A stretch of 64,000 nucleotides of DNA from Nocardia brasiliensis NBRC 14402 (GTDB lineage: Bacteria > Actinomycetota > Actinomycetes > Mycobacteriales > Mycobacteriaceae), in the NCBI RefSeq assembly GCF_000308475.2, contig NZ_BAFT02000032.1, positions 1 through 64,000 on the forward strand, written 5' to 3'. The translations under genes were made by a program, and so were the position numbers. Below, piece by piece: positions 15,525-24,055 of the stretch; the stretch's first letter is position 1, and every line of letters begins with the position of its first letter. The notes below the pieces were generated by a model. It was not told where the DNA came from and did not search any database. It saw only the letters and a program-made list of their open reading frames with translations.

Positions 15525-16379
15525 ATGCGCGATACTGAGGTGATGACACGAGGCGCCCGCGACGCACCGGCCGGGACGGGCGAGCCGACCGACCCGGACG
15601 GCACGACCGTCGGCCGGACCGCCGCGCTCGTCGGGATCAGCGTGCGCACGCTGCACCACTGGGACGTGATCGGCTTGGTCCAGCCGAGCGGGCGGACCTG
15701 GTCCGGCTACCGGCTGTACTCGGCCGAGGACATCGCGCGGATCCATCGCGTGCTCGTCTACCGGGAGATCGGGCTGCCGCTCGCCGACATCGCCCGAGTC
15801 CTCGACGACCCGGCCACCGACGCGCGCGACCACCTGCGCAACCAACGATCCCAGTTGGTCGACCGGATCGCTCGCCTGCAAGAGATGGTCGGCGCGGTCG
15901 ACCGGATGCTGGAATCCTTCCGGTCCGGCATCCGGTTGACACCGCAACAGCAGGTCGAGATCTTCGGCGACCAGTGGCGCAGCGAATGGGTCGAGCAGGC
16001 CGGCCAGCGCTGGGGCGACAGCCCGCAGTGGGCGCAATACGCCGAACGGGCCGCGAATCGGTCCGCGGACGACTGGCGCGAGATCGCCGCCGAAACCGAG
16101 CAGCTGTACGCCGACCTGGCCGCGGCGAAACTCGCCGATATCGCCCCCGGTTCCGACGCGGCCAACACCCTCGCCGAACGTCATCGCGCCCTGCTGTCCC
16201 GCTACTTCGACTGCCCCCACGCCCGCCACGTCTGCATCGCCCGCATGTTCGTCGACGAACCCGGGTACGCGGAATACCACGACGCCATGGCCCCCGACCT
16301 CACCCTGTGGTTGCGCGACGTGGTGTTCGCGAACGCCCGCGTGCACGGAGTCGAGCCGGAAACGGCCACATGGGATTGA
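15525..16379 (+). CDS. MerR-family regulator with TipAS drug-binding domain
   Basis: A 284-residue regulator. The N-terminal winged helix (VGRTAALVGISVRTLHHWDVIGL, then SGYRLYSAEDI) is MerR, residues about 100-140 form the dimer coiled coil, and the C-terminal half (FGDQWRSEWVEQAGQRWGDSPQW, later RYFDCPHARHVCIARMFVDEPGY) is the TipAS antibiotic-sensing fold. TipAL proteins bind thiopeptides or other drugs and switch on their own promoter and resistance genes. It probably controls itself and the VOC gene. A family-typical cysteine is present (FDCPH). Confidence 0.9.
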   Translation: MRDTEVMTRGARDAPAGTGEPTDPDGTTVGRTAALVGISVRTLHHWDVIGLVQPSGRTWSGYRLYSAEDIARIHRVLVYREIGLPLADIARVLDDPATDARDHLRNQRSQLVDRIARLQEMVGAVDRMLESFRSGIRLTPQQQVEIFGDQWRSEWVEQAGQRWGDSPQWAQYAERAANRSADDWREIAAETEQLYADLAAAKLADIAPGSDAANTLAERHRALLSRYFDCPHARHVCIARMFVDEPGYAEYHDAMAPDLTLWLRDVVFANARVHGVEPETATWD

Positions 16380-16801
16380 ACGTCGGGGTGTGCGACGGTG
16401 CGGGCGCGGCCAACCGCGACGCTCGGCTATCCGGCCTGGCCAGGTGGCCGCGTCGCCGGACGCGCCACGGCGGCGGCACAGCATCGGCCGCTACCCGCCT
16501 TCGACGGTAAGCGGTCGCGCCACCGAGCACAGTCGCGAAGGCACTGGGAATCCGCCGAACGCAGACGCTCTTGCGTCTTGGGCGACAGGCAATCGCGCAA
16601 ACCGAGCGCCCGCCGAACGGGCACAGCTGCCGACCTCGACGATAGGCGTTGGCACGTCCAGCACACGGCGGCCGAAGCATAGGCCCCCTCGACGGCAGGC
16701 AGTCGCACAACCGAGCGCGCACGACGGTGGCGGTGCGCACGTCTGCCGACCGCGGGCAGTTTGGGGTGCGGGATGGGTGCGGAGATGTTTCGATCGGAAG
16801 C
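16380..16801. repeat. gene-free stretch with a degenerate repeat in three copies
   Basis: No convincing gene lies here. Three imperfect copies of a 27-29-bp unit built on GACGGCAGGC..GTCGC.CAACCGAGC occur at 16503-16529, 16582-16610 and 16691-16719, all in the same direction, roughly 80 and 110 bp apart. Between them are further partial matches such as CCGAACG and GCACGTC. The unit has no terminal inverted repeats that would identify a known mobile element. Open frames here are arginine-rich and read as noise. Confidence 0.5.
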
Positions 16802-17260
16802 ATGACAGAGACCGATGATGTCGCGCAGGTGGTACAGGCCAGCCGGGAAGTTGCCGCGGAGGCGGCGGCGATCTTCGAGTTGATCGCCGACCCGGCGCAG
16901 CAACCGCGCTGGGACGGTAACGAGAATCTGGCCGAGGCGCCGACCGGTCAGCGGGTGCGTGCGGTCGGCGACGTGTTCACCATGACGCTCACCATAGGTG
17001 CCGTGCGGGAAAACCACGTGGTGGAATTCGAGGAGGGACGCCGAATCGCTTGGCGCCCATCCGAAGTCGGACAGCAGCCGCCGGGACACCTGTGGCGCTG
17101 GGAGATAGAACCGCTGGACGACGCACGCACCCGGGTGACGCACACGTACGACTGGTCGCAGCTGACCGACGAGAAGCGGTTGGTCCGGGCCCGCGCCACC
17201 ACCTCGGACAAGCTCCTGGCGTCCGTCGATCGCCTCGCCGAACTCGCCGAGAAGTCCTGA
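16802..17260 (+). CDS. SRPBCC-family protein
   Basis: A 152-residue protein of the polyketide-cyclase/dehydrase type SRPBCC fold. The opening (EVAAEAAAIFELIADPAQQPRWDGN) and the strand around HVVEFEEGRRIAWRP and THTYDW are typical of the widespread actinobacterial group. These are hydrophobic ligand binders, mostly uncharacterised. The ATG follows GATCGGAAGC. It lies 39 bp before the macrodomain gene and may be co-transcribed. It is not closely similar to the SRPBCC protein at 7864. Confidence 0.82.
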   Translation: MTETDDVAQVVQASREVAAEAAAIFELIADPAQQPRWDGNENLAEAPTGQRVRAVGDVFTMTLTIGAVRENHVVEFEEGRRIAWRPSEVGQQPPGHLWRWEIEPLDDARTRVTHTYDWSQLTDEKRLVRARATTSDKLLASVDRLAELAEKS

Positions 17261-17299
17261 ACCGGCCCACTTCTCGGCACACCCGTTACCGTCGACCCC

Positions 17300-17827
17300 A
17301 TGACCGCTGAATCGCATCGGACCGCCGCCATCGTGCTACTGCGCGGGGACATCACCCGGCAGTCCGTCGACGCGATCGTCAACGCGGCCAACTCCTCTCT
17401 GCTCGGCGGTGGCGGGGTCGACGGAGCGATCCACGCGGCGGGCGGCCCCGAAATCCTCGCCGCCTGCCGCGACTTACGCGCCACCCGATACCAGCAGGGT
17501 CTCCCCGTCGGACAAGCCGTCGCCACCACCGCCGGCCGCCTCTCCGCCCGCTGGGTCATCCACACAGTCGGCCCGATCTGGTCACCCACCGAAGACCGCT
17601 CCGCCCTCCTCGCCTCCTGCTACCGCGAATCCCTCCGCGTCGCAGACCAACTCGGCGCCCGAACCATCGCCTTCCCCGCCATCTCCACCGGCGCCTTCGG
17701 CTGGCCCCTCGACGATGGCGCCCGAATCGCCATCGACACCGTCCGCAGCACGAAAACCACCGTACGAGAAGCACATTTCGTGCTGTTCGACGAACACGGA
17801 TACGAGGCGTTCGCCGCCGCGGGGTAA
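17300..17827 (+). CDS. macrodomain protein (O-acetyl-ADP-ribose deacetylase-like)
   Basis: A 175-residue single macrodomain. LRGDITRQSVDAIVNAANSSLLGGGGVDGAIHAAGG contains the ADP-ribose-binding loop of the MacroD/YmdB group, and FPAISTGAFGWP is the second phosphate loop. MacroD-type enzymes remove ADP-ribose from proteins or hydrolyse O-acetyl-ADP-ribose. Both key Asn residues of the NAAN loop and the Asp after the GGG stretch are present, so activity is likely. It has no fused domain. It follows the SRPBCC gene by 39 bp. Confidence 0.93.
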   Translation: MTAESHRTAAIVLLRGDITRQSVDAIVNAANSSLLGGGGVDGAIHAAGGPEILAACRDLRATRYQQGLPVGQAVATTAGRLSARWVIHTVGPIWSPTEDRSALLASCYRESLRVADQLGARTIAFPAISTGAFGWPLDDGARIAIDTVRSTKTTVREAHFVLFDEHGYEAFAAAG

Positions 17828-17901
17828 GCGGCTCTCGCGTGCTCGCCACGACCCGAGCCAACCATCGAGCCCGGTCCGGGCTTCGGTGTTGTCTGCACCG
17901 G

Positions 17902-17971
17902 TTGTCAACCTGGCGACATATAGCTACTATTCGGCTATCTGCGATCAGTGTTCCCTATTTGAACACCGATC
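17902..17971 (+). promoter_or_regulatory. sigma70-like promoter with a dyad just downstream
   Basis: TTGTCA at 17902-17907 and TACTAT at 17925-17930 are separated by 17 bp, a good vegetative-type promoter. Immediately after the expected transcription start lies the near-perfect dyad GATCAGTGTTC (17943-17953), loop CCTATTT, GAACACCGATC (17961-17971), which could be an operator or a 5' mRNA hairpin. The only gene that follows is the small secreted peptide. Confidence 0.6.
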
Positions 17972-18042
17972 AGATATGCACTTCACCTGCGAACACAGCG
18001 TCCTACGCCTCGCAGGTCCAGCCTTAGCAGGAAGGAACACCT

Positions 18043-18252
18043 ATGCGAAAGTTGCTGCTCTGGGGCGTAGCCGGGGCGATCATCGCGTCGACGTCGGTAG
18101 TGGCCGCGCCGGCTCAGGCCTCCCCGCCGCCGCCCTCGCTGCTGTGCTCGGTGTTCACCTGGCCGGCGGTGTTTCTGATCGAGATCACGGGTGGGCAGAA
18201 CGGCCCCGTGAGCCCGCTGTTGACTCCGCTTCAGCCGTTGTTCTGCGGCTGA
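18043..18252 (+). CDS. small secreted cysteine-pair peptide
   Basis: A 69-residue precursor. The signal peptide (MRKLLLWGVAGAIIAS, cleavage after AQA, about residue 26) is followed by a 43-residue mature peptide rich in Pro, Leu and Phe, with two cysteines, one near the start (LLCSVF) and one second from the end (FCG), which could close the peptide with a disulfide. A strong AGGAAGGAACACCT precedes the ATG. It has its own promoter and leader hairpin. I do not recognise the family; similar short exported peptides are common in Nocardia and mycobacteria. Confidence 0.72.
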   Translation: MRKLLLWGVAGAIIASTSVVAAPAQASPPPPSLLCSVFTWPAVFLIEITGGQNGPVSPLLTPLQPLFCG

Positions 18253-18465
18253 CCGGTTTACAGCACCAGGCCCTGCCCGACACCTCGGCGCAGATCGGCC
18301 ACCACTGTCGACAGGCACACAGAAGTGATGAGGCGGCAGTTAGCACGAGGGCAGGGCAGGCATCAAGATCACGGGTGCGCGACGCCGCGTCGTAACAAGC
18401 CGGCCGGTCGGGTCGATGGAAAGCTCAGTTCGTTGGGGTGGAATCGACTGTTCCGCGGAAAGTGC

Positions 18466-19185
18466 TCAGCAGCCCAGGATTTCGGCGAGCTGAAGGAAGT
18501 CGGAAGCCGTCAGGTCGCTGACGGTGTCCGACGGGCGGTCGGCCTGCCGATGCGGGCCCTTCTCCCCCGGGCGTTCGACGAAAGCGGTGCGCAAGCCCGC
18601 CGCTCGCGCGCCGTCGATGTCCCAACCGTGGGTCGCGACCATCAGAACCCGATCGGGGTCGATATCGAGCAGTGTCGCCGCGGTGCGATATACCTCCGGT
18701 GCCGGCTTGTAGGACCGGGCCAACTCCGCGGACAGGATGCAATCGAACGGCAGCTCAGCGGTTTTCACCAGACGGGTGAGCAACGCCATGCCGCCGTTGG
18801 ACAGCGCCGCGACGGTATAGCGGGTCCGCAACCGGGCCAGCCCGGCTGCCGCGTCGGGCCAGGCGGGCAGCAGGTGCCAGGCTCGGACCAACCGGGCACG
18901 GGCGTCGTCATCGAGGGCGACGCCGTGCCGCTCCAGCAGACTGTCCAGCGATTCACGATGCAACGTGTCGAGATAGGCCCACGGCCGCTCGCCCGCCCGA
19001 ACCCGTTGCATCGCAGGCAGATACATGTCCCGCCAGTCGTTGGCGAACACCTCTGCATCGAGCTGCACCTCGGCCGCCGCGAAGATCTCCGCCGCCTGCC
19101 CACTGACCCCGCTGAACCAGTCCACCGTGGTACCGAAGATGTCACACAGGATCACCTGCACCGCACCCCGATCGAACCCGGACAT
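18466..19185 (-). CDS. HAD-superfamily hydrolase, haloacid dehalogenase type II-like
   Basis: A 239-residue HAD hydrolase. The nucleophile aspartate is in LCDIFGTTVDW, motif II in ALSNGG, the lysine in SYKPAPEVYR and motif IV in VATHGWDIDGAR. That set matches 2-haloacid dehalogenases and their phosphatase relatives; the substrate is not readable. The ATG at 19185 has GGGAG six bases upstream; a GTG-led extension to 19215 is less likely. It is a single gene facing a 200-bp gap after the secreted peptide. Confidence 0.87.
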   Translation of the reverse strand: MSGFDRGAVQVILCDIFGTTVDWFSGVSGQAAEIFAAAEVQLDAEVFANDWRDMYLPAMQRVRAGERPWAYLDTLHRESLDSLLERHGVALDDDARARLVRAWHLLPAWPDAAAGLARLRTRYTVAALSNGGMALLTRLVKTAELPFDCILSAELARSYKPAPEVYRTAATLLDIDPDRVLMVATHGWDIDGARAAGLRTAFVERPGEKGPHRQADRPSDTVSDLTASDFLQLAEILGC

Positions 19186-19524
19186 TCGGACTCCCTTCGA
19201 GTGGGTGCGCCGCAACCCGGCCTTCGCCGAATCTCGCAGCCGAGCCTAGCGCGGAAGTGGCTTCGCGCCATACCAATCGCGGTGACAGCTGCTCAAGGGC
19301 CACGTCGCTCTTCCGCGGCAACCCTCGCCGCAATCGGGTCCGCCGATCACATAACACGCGACCCCCACGGACCCCGCAACACCGCGCCCACCGCGCTGGC
19401 GATCCGCGCATCGCGTAACGTCGCAACGAGCAGTTGCGTGCACCGCCTACCGCACCGTGGTGCTATTCGTGCCGAATCGCAAGTTGATCTCGAATACCCT
19501 TGCGAGAACGCAGCTCTCGCGGAC
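19186..19524. other. gene-free intergenic stretch
   Basis: About 340 bp between the HAD gene (start side) and the Nudix gene (end side). I see no coding frame with family features, no clear repeat and no strong terminator. Confidence 0.4.
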
Positions 19525-19923
19525 CTACCAGTCGACCACGCCCAACTCGTGCAACCTGCGGAAGACCAGCATCGAGCCGGGGGCGACGTGATCCATTGCC
19601 GCGTACTCGCTCACCGTGAAATACCGCAGTTCGGCGATCTCGCTGGTCGGCTGGGGCTCACCGTCCAACTCCGCGGTGAAGCACGTCATGTGCAGTTGGG
19701 TGCCGGCCGCGTGGCCGTAGGCTTCGGCCTCGAACACACCGAGTTCGTCGCAGGACACGACGCCGACGCCGAGTTCCTCACGCACCTCGCGGTGCAACGC
19801 GCCGACGGGCGTTTCCCCGGGATCGATCTTCCCGCCCGCCATGTAGAAGACTTCCTTGCCGATCGATCGCGTCTGCAGCAGACGGCGATCCCTGACGTGG
19901 GCCAACGCAGCTGTCCGAATCAC
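19525..19923 (-). CDS. Nudix hydrolase
   Basis: A 132-residue Nudix protein. The Nudix box is complete: GGKIDPGETPVGALHREV then REELGV, with the two metal-binding glutamates of REVREELG. Small single-domain Nudix enzymes hydrolyse nucleoside diphosphates linked to another group (X), often as a clean-up of oxidised nucleotides. The substrate is unknown. The ATG at 19923 is well placed. It is divergent from the DsbA-like gene at 20090. Confidence 0.92.
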   Translation of the reverse strand: MIRTAALAHVRDRRLLQTRSIGKEVFYMAGGKIDPGETPVGALHREVREELGVGVVSCDELGVFEAEAYGHAAGTQLHMTCFTAELDGEPQPTSEIAELRYFTVSEYAAMDHVAPGSMLVFRRLHELGVVDW

Positions 19924-20089
19924 CGGACCACCCTACTTTTCCGCTCCGGTGACGGGTCAACCGAATATGCACAAGCCGCCGATCATCCGCGCGCCGAGTG
20001 CTATTCGCCGGTCGGCGATACGAAACGCGGTCGGCGACACTAATGTGTCGGAGCGAACCTGTTCGATCGGCGAAAGGCATGGGGGAACG

Positions 20090-20881
20090 ATGAACACCAG
20101 TCGGAGTGGGTGGCCCAGCCTGCCGCCGAGCGGGGACCGCAATCGCACGGTGCTGGCCTGCATGGTCGCGGGCGCCCTGCTGTTCGCCGTCATTTCCGGG
20201 GTCAGCGTCGTGATCGTGGCGCAGGACCTGAGCCGGGACTTCGTCGGCACCGCGGTCGCGGCGCCACAGGCGCAACAGCCGGCGACCGGTCAGCAGCCCG
20301 CCGCCGAGCAACAGCAGCCGCTGGCCGCGACCCCCGCCAATGTCACCGCCAACGGCGCCATCCAGATCGGCGATCCCGCCGCGAAAAACGTCGTCCAGGT
20401 GGTCGCCGACCTGCAATGCCCGGCCTGCCAGGCGTTCGAGCAGGCCAACGCCACCGCCCTGGAGGACGCCGCGTCCCGCGGTGCCGCGCTGATCGAGTAC
20501 AACATCATCTCGTTCCTCGACCGCGCCTCCACCACCCAGTACTCCTCGCGCGCGGGCAACGCGGCCTACTGTGTCGCCGAAGCCGACCCGGCGAAGTTCC
20601 AGGGCTGGCTGGCCTCCATGTTCGAGCAGCAGCCCGCCGAGGGCGGCGCCGGCCTGCCCGACACCGACCTGATCGCGATCGCCCAGAGCGCCGGCTACAC
20701 CGAACCCGCTGTGGCCCAATGCATCACCGACCGCCGCTACGACACCTACCTGCGCACCAAATCCAAGGAGATCATCGACGGCGGCATCCGCTCTACTCCC
20801 ACCGTCCTGATCAACAACCGCCCCGTAGCCGACCCCAAACAACTCTTCACCCCCAACGGCCTAGCCCCCACCCTCCGCTGA
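20090..20881 (+). CDS. DsbA-like thioredoxin-fold protein, membrane-anchored
   Basis: A 263-residue protein. The N-terminal hydrophobic segment (LACMVAGALLFAVISGVSVVIVA, residues about 22-44) is a membrane anchor, followed by a low-complexity Gln/Pro/Ala linker and a thioredoxin_4/DsbA-type domain with the redox motif CPAC. The cis-proline loop is in RSTPTVLINN. It would form or shuffle disulfides in secreted proteins outside the membrane. Two more cysteines occur (AAYCVAEA and AQCITD). The ATG follows GGGGGAACG. It is probably a single gene. Confidence 0.9.
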   Translation: MNTSRSGWPSLPPSGDRNRTVLACMVAGALLFAVISGVSVVIVAQDLSRDFVGTAVAAPQAQQPATGQQPAAEQQQPLAATPANVTANGAIQIGDPAAKNVVQVVADLQCPACQAFEQANATALEDAASRGAALIEYNIISFLDRASTTQYSSRAGNAAYCVAEADPAKFQGWLASMFEQQPAEGGAGLPDTDLIAIAQSAGYTEPAVAQCITDRRYDTYLRTKSKEIIDGGIRSTPTVLINNRPVADPKQLFTPNGLAPTLR

Positions 20882-21049
20882 GCACCAGCGCGCACCCAGG
20901 ACTCAGCAGACCGGTAAGTCTCGAAATCCCTGCGTAACAAGGCCGCACCCGCGCCCGACTATCACTGCATCGTCGCACTTCGCGCGATGCCGACGCAGTG
21001 GGGGCCAGTAATGGCTTGCGTGCCTGATTACCCAAGGGGTGACTTTTCT

Positions 21050-23080
21050 GTGACATCTCCGACCCTGGCCAAAGGTCAAAACGTTCGATTGCCGGACGAG
21101 GTAGTTCAGATCGACGTCGTGATCGGGTGGTCCGAGTCGGAGATCCAAGTCGACGCCTCCGCGCTGTTGCTGAGCGCTGACGGAAAGGTCGGCGCCGACA
21201 GCGATTTCATCTTCTACAACCAGCCGGAGTCACCGGACGGCTCGGTCCGGTTTCTAGGTACGAGCGCGACCGAAGCGGGCGCGCAGGCCCGCATCGCAAT
21301 CGATCTGTCTGCTGTTTCCGCCGCAGTCCACACCATTGCCCTGGTCGGCAGTGTCGGTGACGGGACCTTCGGCAACCTCGGCAAACTGACCCTTCGAGTA
21401 GTCGACGCTGCCGGGTATTCCTTGGCGGAGTACGTGACCGCCGATGCGACTACGGAGTCGGCCTTCGTTTTCGGCGAGGTGTACCGGCGGGGCGGTGAAT
21501 GGAAGGTGCGTGCCGTCGGGCAGGGCTGGGCCTCCGGACTTGCCGGTCTCGCAACAGATTTCGGTGTCGACATCGACGACGAACACGAAACCGCGGAAGC
21601 TACCGCAGACATCGCCTCTGTCGAGGACCCGCTGCCCGTCACAGCCGATGCGATCGAGGTTGTCGCGGTTGCCGATGCGCCGCAGCAGGACACCGCCCCG
21701 GTAGTGCGCCCGCAAGCCCGCACTCGCGGTGTCCGCACCGCCAAACGAGCGCCACGCAAGGCGAAGCCGGTCGAATTCAAACTGGCCGAACTCGATTCCT
21801 GGCAACCGGCCCCACTTTTCTCGGTCGTCGGCGTCGGTGCGGGTGAAGAGCAAGAGCGGCGCGCGACCTCGGCGCTCATCGCGACCATGCAGGCGGTGCG
21901 TCCGTTCGCACGCGCCGTCTGTGCCCGAATGGGTGCGCCGGTGGGCGCTTTCGAGGGTTACGTCGAGGTACAGTACGACCGGGGCGATTCGAAGGTCATT
22001 CCAGACGCCGTGCTCAAGGTCTCGCGCGGCAGCCGCGTGTGGACGGGGCTGCTCGAGGTCAAGACGGGCAACGGCAAGCTCCGGCGCGACCAGCTCGAAA
22101 GCTACCTCGACGTGGCGCGTAAGAAGAAGTACGACGTAGTGGTCAGCCTGTCGAACGACATTCCGGCCGGGCCGGGCGAACTCCCTGTCGAGGTGGACCG
22201 GCGCAAACTCACCAAGGTGGCACTACGGCACCTGTCTTGGTCCGAGGTGGCGCACGAGGCGCGAATGTTGCTCTCCCACGGCGGCATCGACAACGACCTG
22301 CACGCCTGGATCCTGAGCGAGTTCCTGCGCTATCTGGATCATCCGCGGTCGGGTGCGGCGGAGTTCGTCGACATGGGCAGGCATTGGGTCGCGGTCCGCG
22401 ACGCAGTGGTCGCCGGCACCTTGCGTGCCGGTGATCAGAAGGCCCTGACCGTCGCCGATACCTGGGTCGCGCTGTCGCGCCACCTCGCATTGCGGTTGAC
22501 CGCCGAACTCGGGGTGACCGTCACACATGTCCTGCCGCGCAGGCATCGCGCTGATCCTGGAGCCCGTAGCGCGGCAGTGGCCGAACACCTCGCCGCCGAG
22601 GGAAGTTTCGAGGCAGTACTGCGAATCCCCGATACCGCAGGTGATCTCGTCGTGATCGCGGATGTGCGGACGAACAAGATCCGCTGCCGGACCACGCTGG
22701 ATGCACCGAACGAAGGCAATTCGGGGCGCCGATTGGCTTGGCTGCTGCGGCAATTGAGCGAAGCACCGGGCGACGTCCAAGTCGAAGCAGTCTTCTCCGA
22801 ACGAGGAAACGAGACCTGCGAACACCTTGCCACCGTGCGGGCGGACCCGAAGGTGCTGACGAACGACCGCGTCGGCTCGATCGTGTCCTTCGCGCTGGAG
22901 CAGACGTTTCCGATGGGTAGCCGACGCTCGGGTACCGCCGCGAGCTTCATCGCCAGCGTGACCTCGGCGACCGACGCCTTCTACGGCTCGGTCGTGCAGC
23001 CGCTGCGGGGATGGGTGCCCGCTGCCCCGAAACAGCCCGAACCTGCGGTGGCGGACGTGATGGCCGCGGCCGAGGATTGA
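21050..23080 (+). CDS. TerD-domain protein fused to a PD-(D/E)XK nuclease-like domain
   Basis: A 676-residue two-part protein. Residues about 1-175 are a TerD domain (LAKGQNVRLPDEV, then VDASALLLSADGKV and DSDFIFYNQ, the Asp-rich Ca-binding strands; GQGWASGLAGLATDFGV at its end). An Ala/Pro/Arg linker follows, and then a domain with EVQYD, IPDAVL (P318-D319) and LEVKTG (E336-x-K338), spaced as in PD-(D/E)XK restriction-fold nucleases, followed by RRDQLESYLDVARKK. The last 250 residues are unassigned. TerD proteins belong to the tellurite/stress and phage-resistance modules, and a nuclease fusion suggests a stress- or defence-linked role. The GTG at 21050 has AAGGGGTG upstream. Confidence 0.82.
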   Translation: MTSPTLAKGQNVRLPDEVVQIDVVIGWSESEIQVDASALLLSADGKVGADSDFIFYNQPESPDGSVRFLGTSATEAGAQARIAIDLSAVSAAVHTIALVGSVGDGTFGNLGKLTLRVVDAAGYSLAEYVTADATTESAFVFGEVYRRGGEWKVRAVGQGWASGLAGLATDFGVDIDDEHETAEATADIASVEDPLPVTADAIEVVAVADAPQQDTAPVVRPQARTRGVRTAKRAPRKAKPVEFKLAELDSWQPAPLFSVVGVGAGEEQERRATSALIATMQAVRPFARAVCARMGAPVGAFEGYVEVQYDRGDSKVIPDAVLKVSRGSRVWTGLLEVKTGNGKLRRDQLESYLDVARKKKYDVVVSLSNDIPAGPGELPVEVDRRKLTKVALRHLSWSEVAHEARMLLSHGGIDNDLHAWILSEFLRYLDHPRSGAAEFVDMGRHWVAVRDAVVAGTLRAGDQKALTVADTWVALSRHLALRLTAELGVTVTHVLPRRHRADPGARSAAVAEHLAAEGSFEAVLRIPDTAGDLVVIADVRTNKIRCRTTLDAPNEGNSGRRLAWLLRQLSEAPGDVQVEAVFSERGNETCEHLATVRADPKVLTNDRVGSIVSFALEQTFPMGSRRSGTAASFIASVTSATDAFYGSVVQPLRGWVPAAPKQPEPAVADVMAAAED

Positions 23081-23132
23081 CCCCGGACGGACCGAACCGG
23101 CGCGGCAAACGGACCCGACCGGGGCGCGCCCG

Positions 23133-23149
23133 GGCGGCGAGGGGCCGCC
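23133..23149. terminator. GC-rich hairpin between convergent genes
   Basis: GGCGGC (23133-23138) and GCCGCC (23144-23149) form a six-bp stem with loop GAGGG between the TerD fusion and the roadblock gene. There is no T tract, so the terminator role is tentative. Confidence 0.35.
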
Positions 23150-23168
23150 GCGCCGGCGCTACCGGGGG

Positions 23169-23540
23169 TCAGACCTCGAGGTCTTCTTCTATGCCTTTTA
23201 GGCGGTGGCGGGCGAGGGCGAGGTTGGCGCGGGTGCGGTCGAGGGCGAGGTAGAGGAACAGGCCCTTGGATTTTCGGCCGCTCACGGGACGGATGATGTG
23301 GTATTGGCCGGAGAGGGAGATGAGGATGTCCTCGATGCCTTCGTTGAGGCCGAGCTGATCGATGGTGCGCATCTTGGCGCGCACCACCTCGGTGTTGCCG
23401 GCGGCGGCGACCTGCAGATCGAGCGCTTTGGAACTGCCGAGCGTGCCGAGCGCCATCCCGCTGTTGTAGTCCACGACCGCGGCGCCGAGCGCGCCGTCGA
23501 TCACCATCATGTCTTTCAGCGACAGATCCAGATTGGACAT
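23169..23540 (-). CDS. roadblock/LC7-like protein (1)
   Basis: A 123-residue small alpha/beta protein with the roadblock layout. MMVIDGALGAAVVDYNSGMALGTLG opens with helix and first strand, ILISLSGQYHIIRPV is the central hairpin, and LFLYLALDRTRANLALARHRL is the last strand and helix. Roadblock proteins in bacteria partner with MglA-type GTPases or histidine kinases (as in actinobacterial cvn operons). No GTPase is next to this group, so the partner is elsewhere. The ATG at 23540 has AGAGG upstream. It is the last of three related genes. Confidence 0.75.
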   Translation of the reverse strand: MSNLDLSLKDMMVIDGALGAAVVDYNSGMALGTLGSSKALDLQVAAAGNTEVVRAKMRTIDQLGLNEGIEDILISLSGQYHIIRPVSGRKSKGLFLYLALDRTRANLALARHRLKGIEEDLEV

Positions 23541-23551
23541 GTCTTTTCCTC

Positions 23552-23965
23552 TCATTCGGTGTGTGTTGTCTGGTCTGTGCCGAAGTCGTTCGCCAGCATG
23601 TGGTCGGCGATGGCGCGGGCCACCGGCCGCGACTCCAGGTGCAGTCGGCCGACATTCACGTCGGGCCCGGCCAGAACGGTCAGCGAGGTCCACCCCGCCG
23701 CGTAGATCACCACGTGTCCTTCGCTGCCGCGCACCACGACCTCGTGGAAGCCGCCCCCGTGCGCGGTGGTCGTCAGCCGATAAGACAGCGACAGTTGCGC
23801 GGCGGCCAGGGCGGCCATGCCGCCGGGCTCGATGTGCGGTGGTAAATCGTGGGCGACGAGCAACCCGTCGCTGGAGGCGACCAGCGCGCCGGTCAGCTGC
23901 GGGACCCGCTCGCGAAGCAGCTTCAACTCCCCCAGTACGGTCGTGTTCAGTTCCGGTGCGGTCAT
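23552..23965 (-). CDS. roadblock/LC7-like protein (2)
   Basis: A 137-residue roadblock-type protein. LTGALVASSDGLLVAHDLP is the typical core strand-turn (compare the other two genes), and GGMAALAAAQLSLSYR is the following helix. The start at ATG 23965 (MTAPELNTTV) is favoured because it follows AAAGGTGGC; an in-frame ATG at 24034 would add 23 residues. It ends 11 bp before the roadblock (1) start and is probably co-transcribed. Confidence 0.75.
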   Translation of the reverse strand: MTAPELNTTVLGELKLLRERVPQLTGALVASSDGLLVAHDLPPHIEPGGMAALAAAQLSLSYRLTTTAHGGGFHEVVVRGSEGHVVIYAAGWTSLTVLAGPDVNVGRLHLESRPVARAIADHMLANDFGTDQTTHTE

Positions 23966-24055
23966 CGCCACCTTTGTCAACCTTCCCATCAAATCTCCGA
24001 GCAATTTCCTTCGCGCGGTCACGGGTCCTCCCAAACTGCCCCGCGGACTTCCGTC

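Noticed and set aside
16300-16803. Minus-strand frame rich in Arg and Cys over the repeat region
   Set aside because: Its composition comes from the repeats and there is no ribosome-binding site or family feature.
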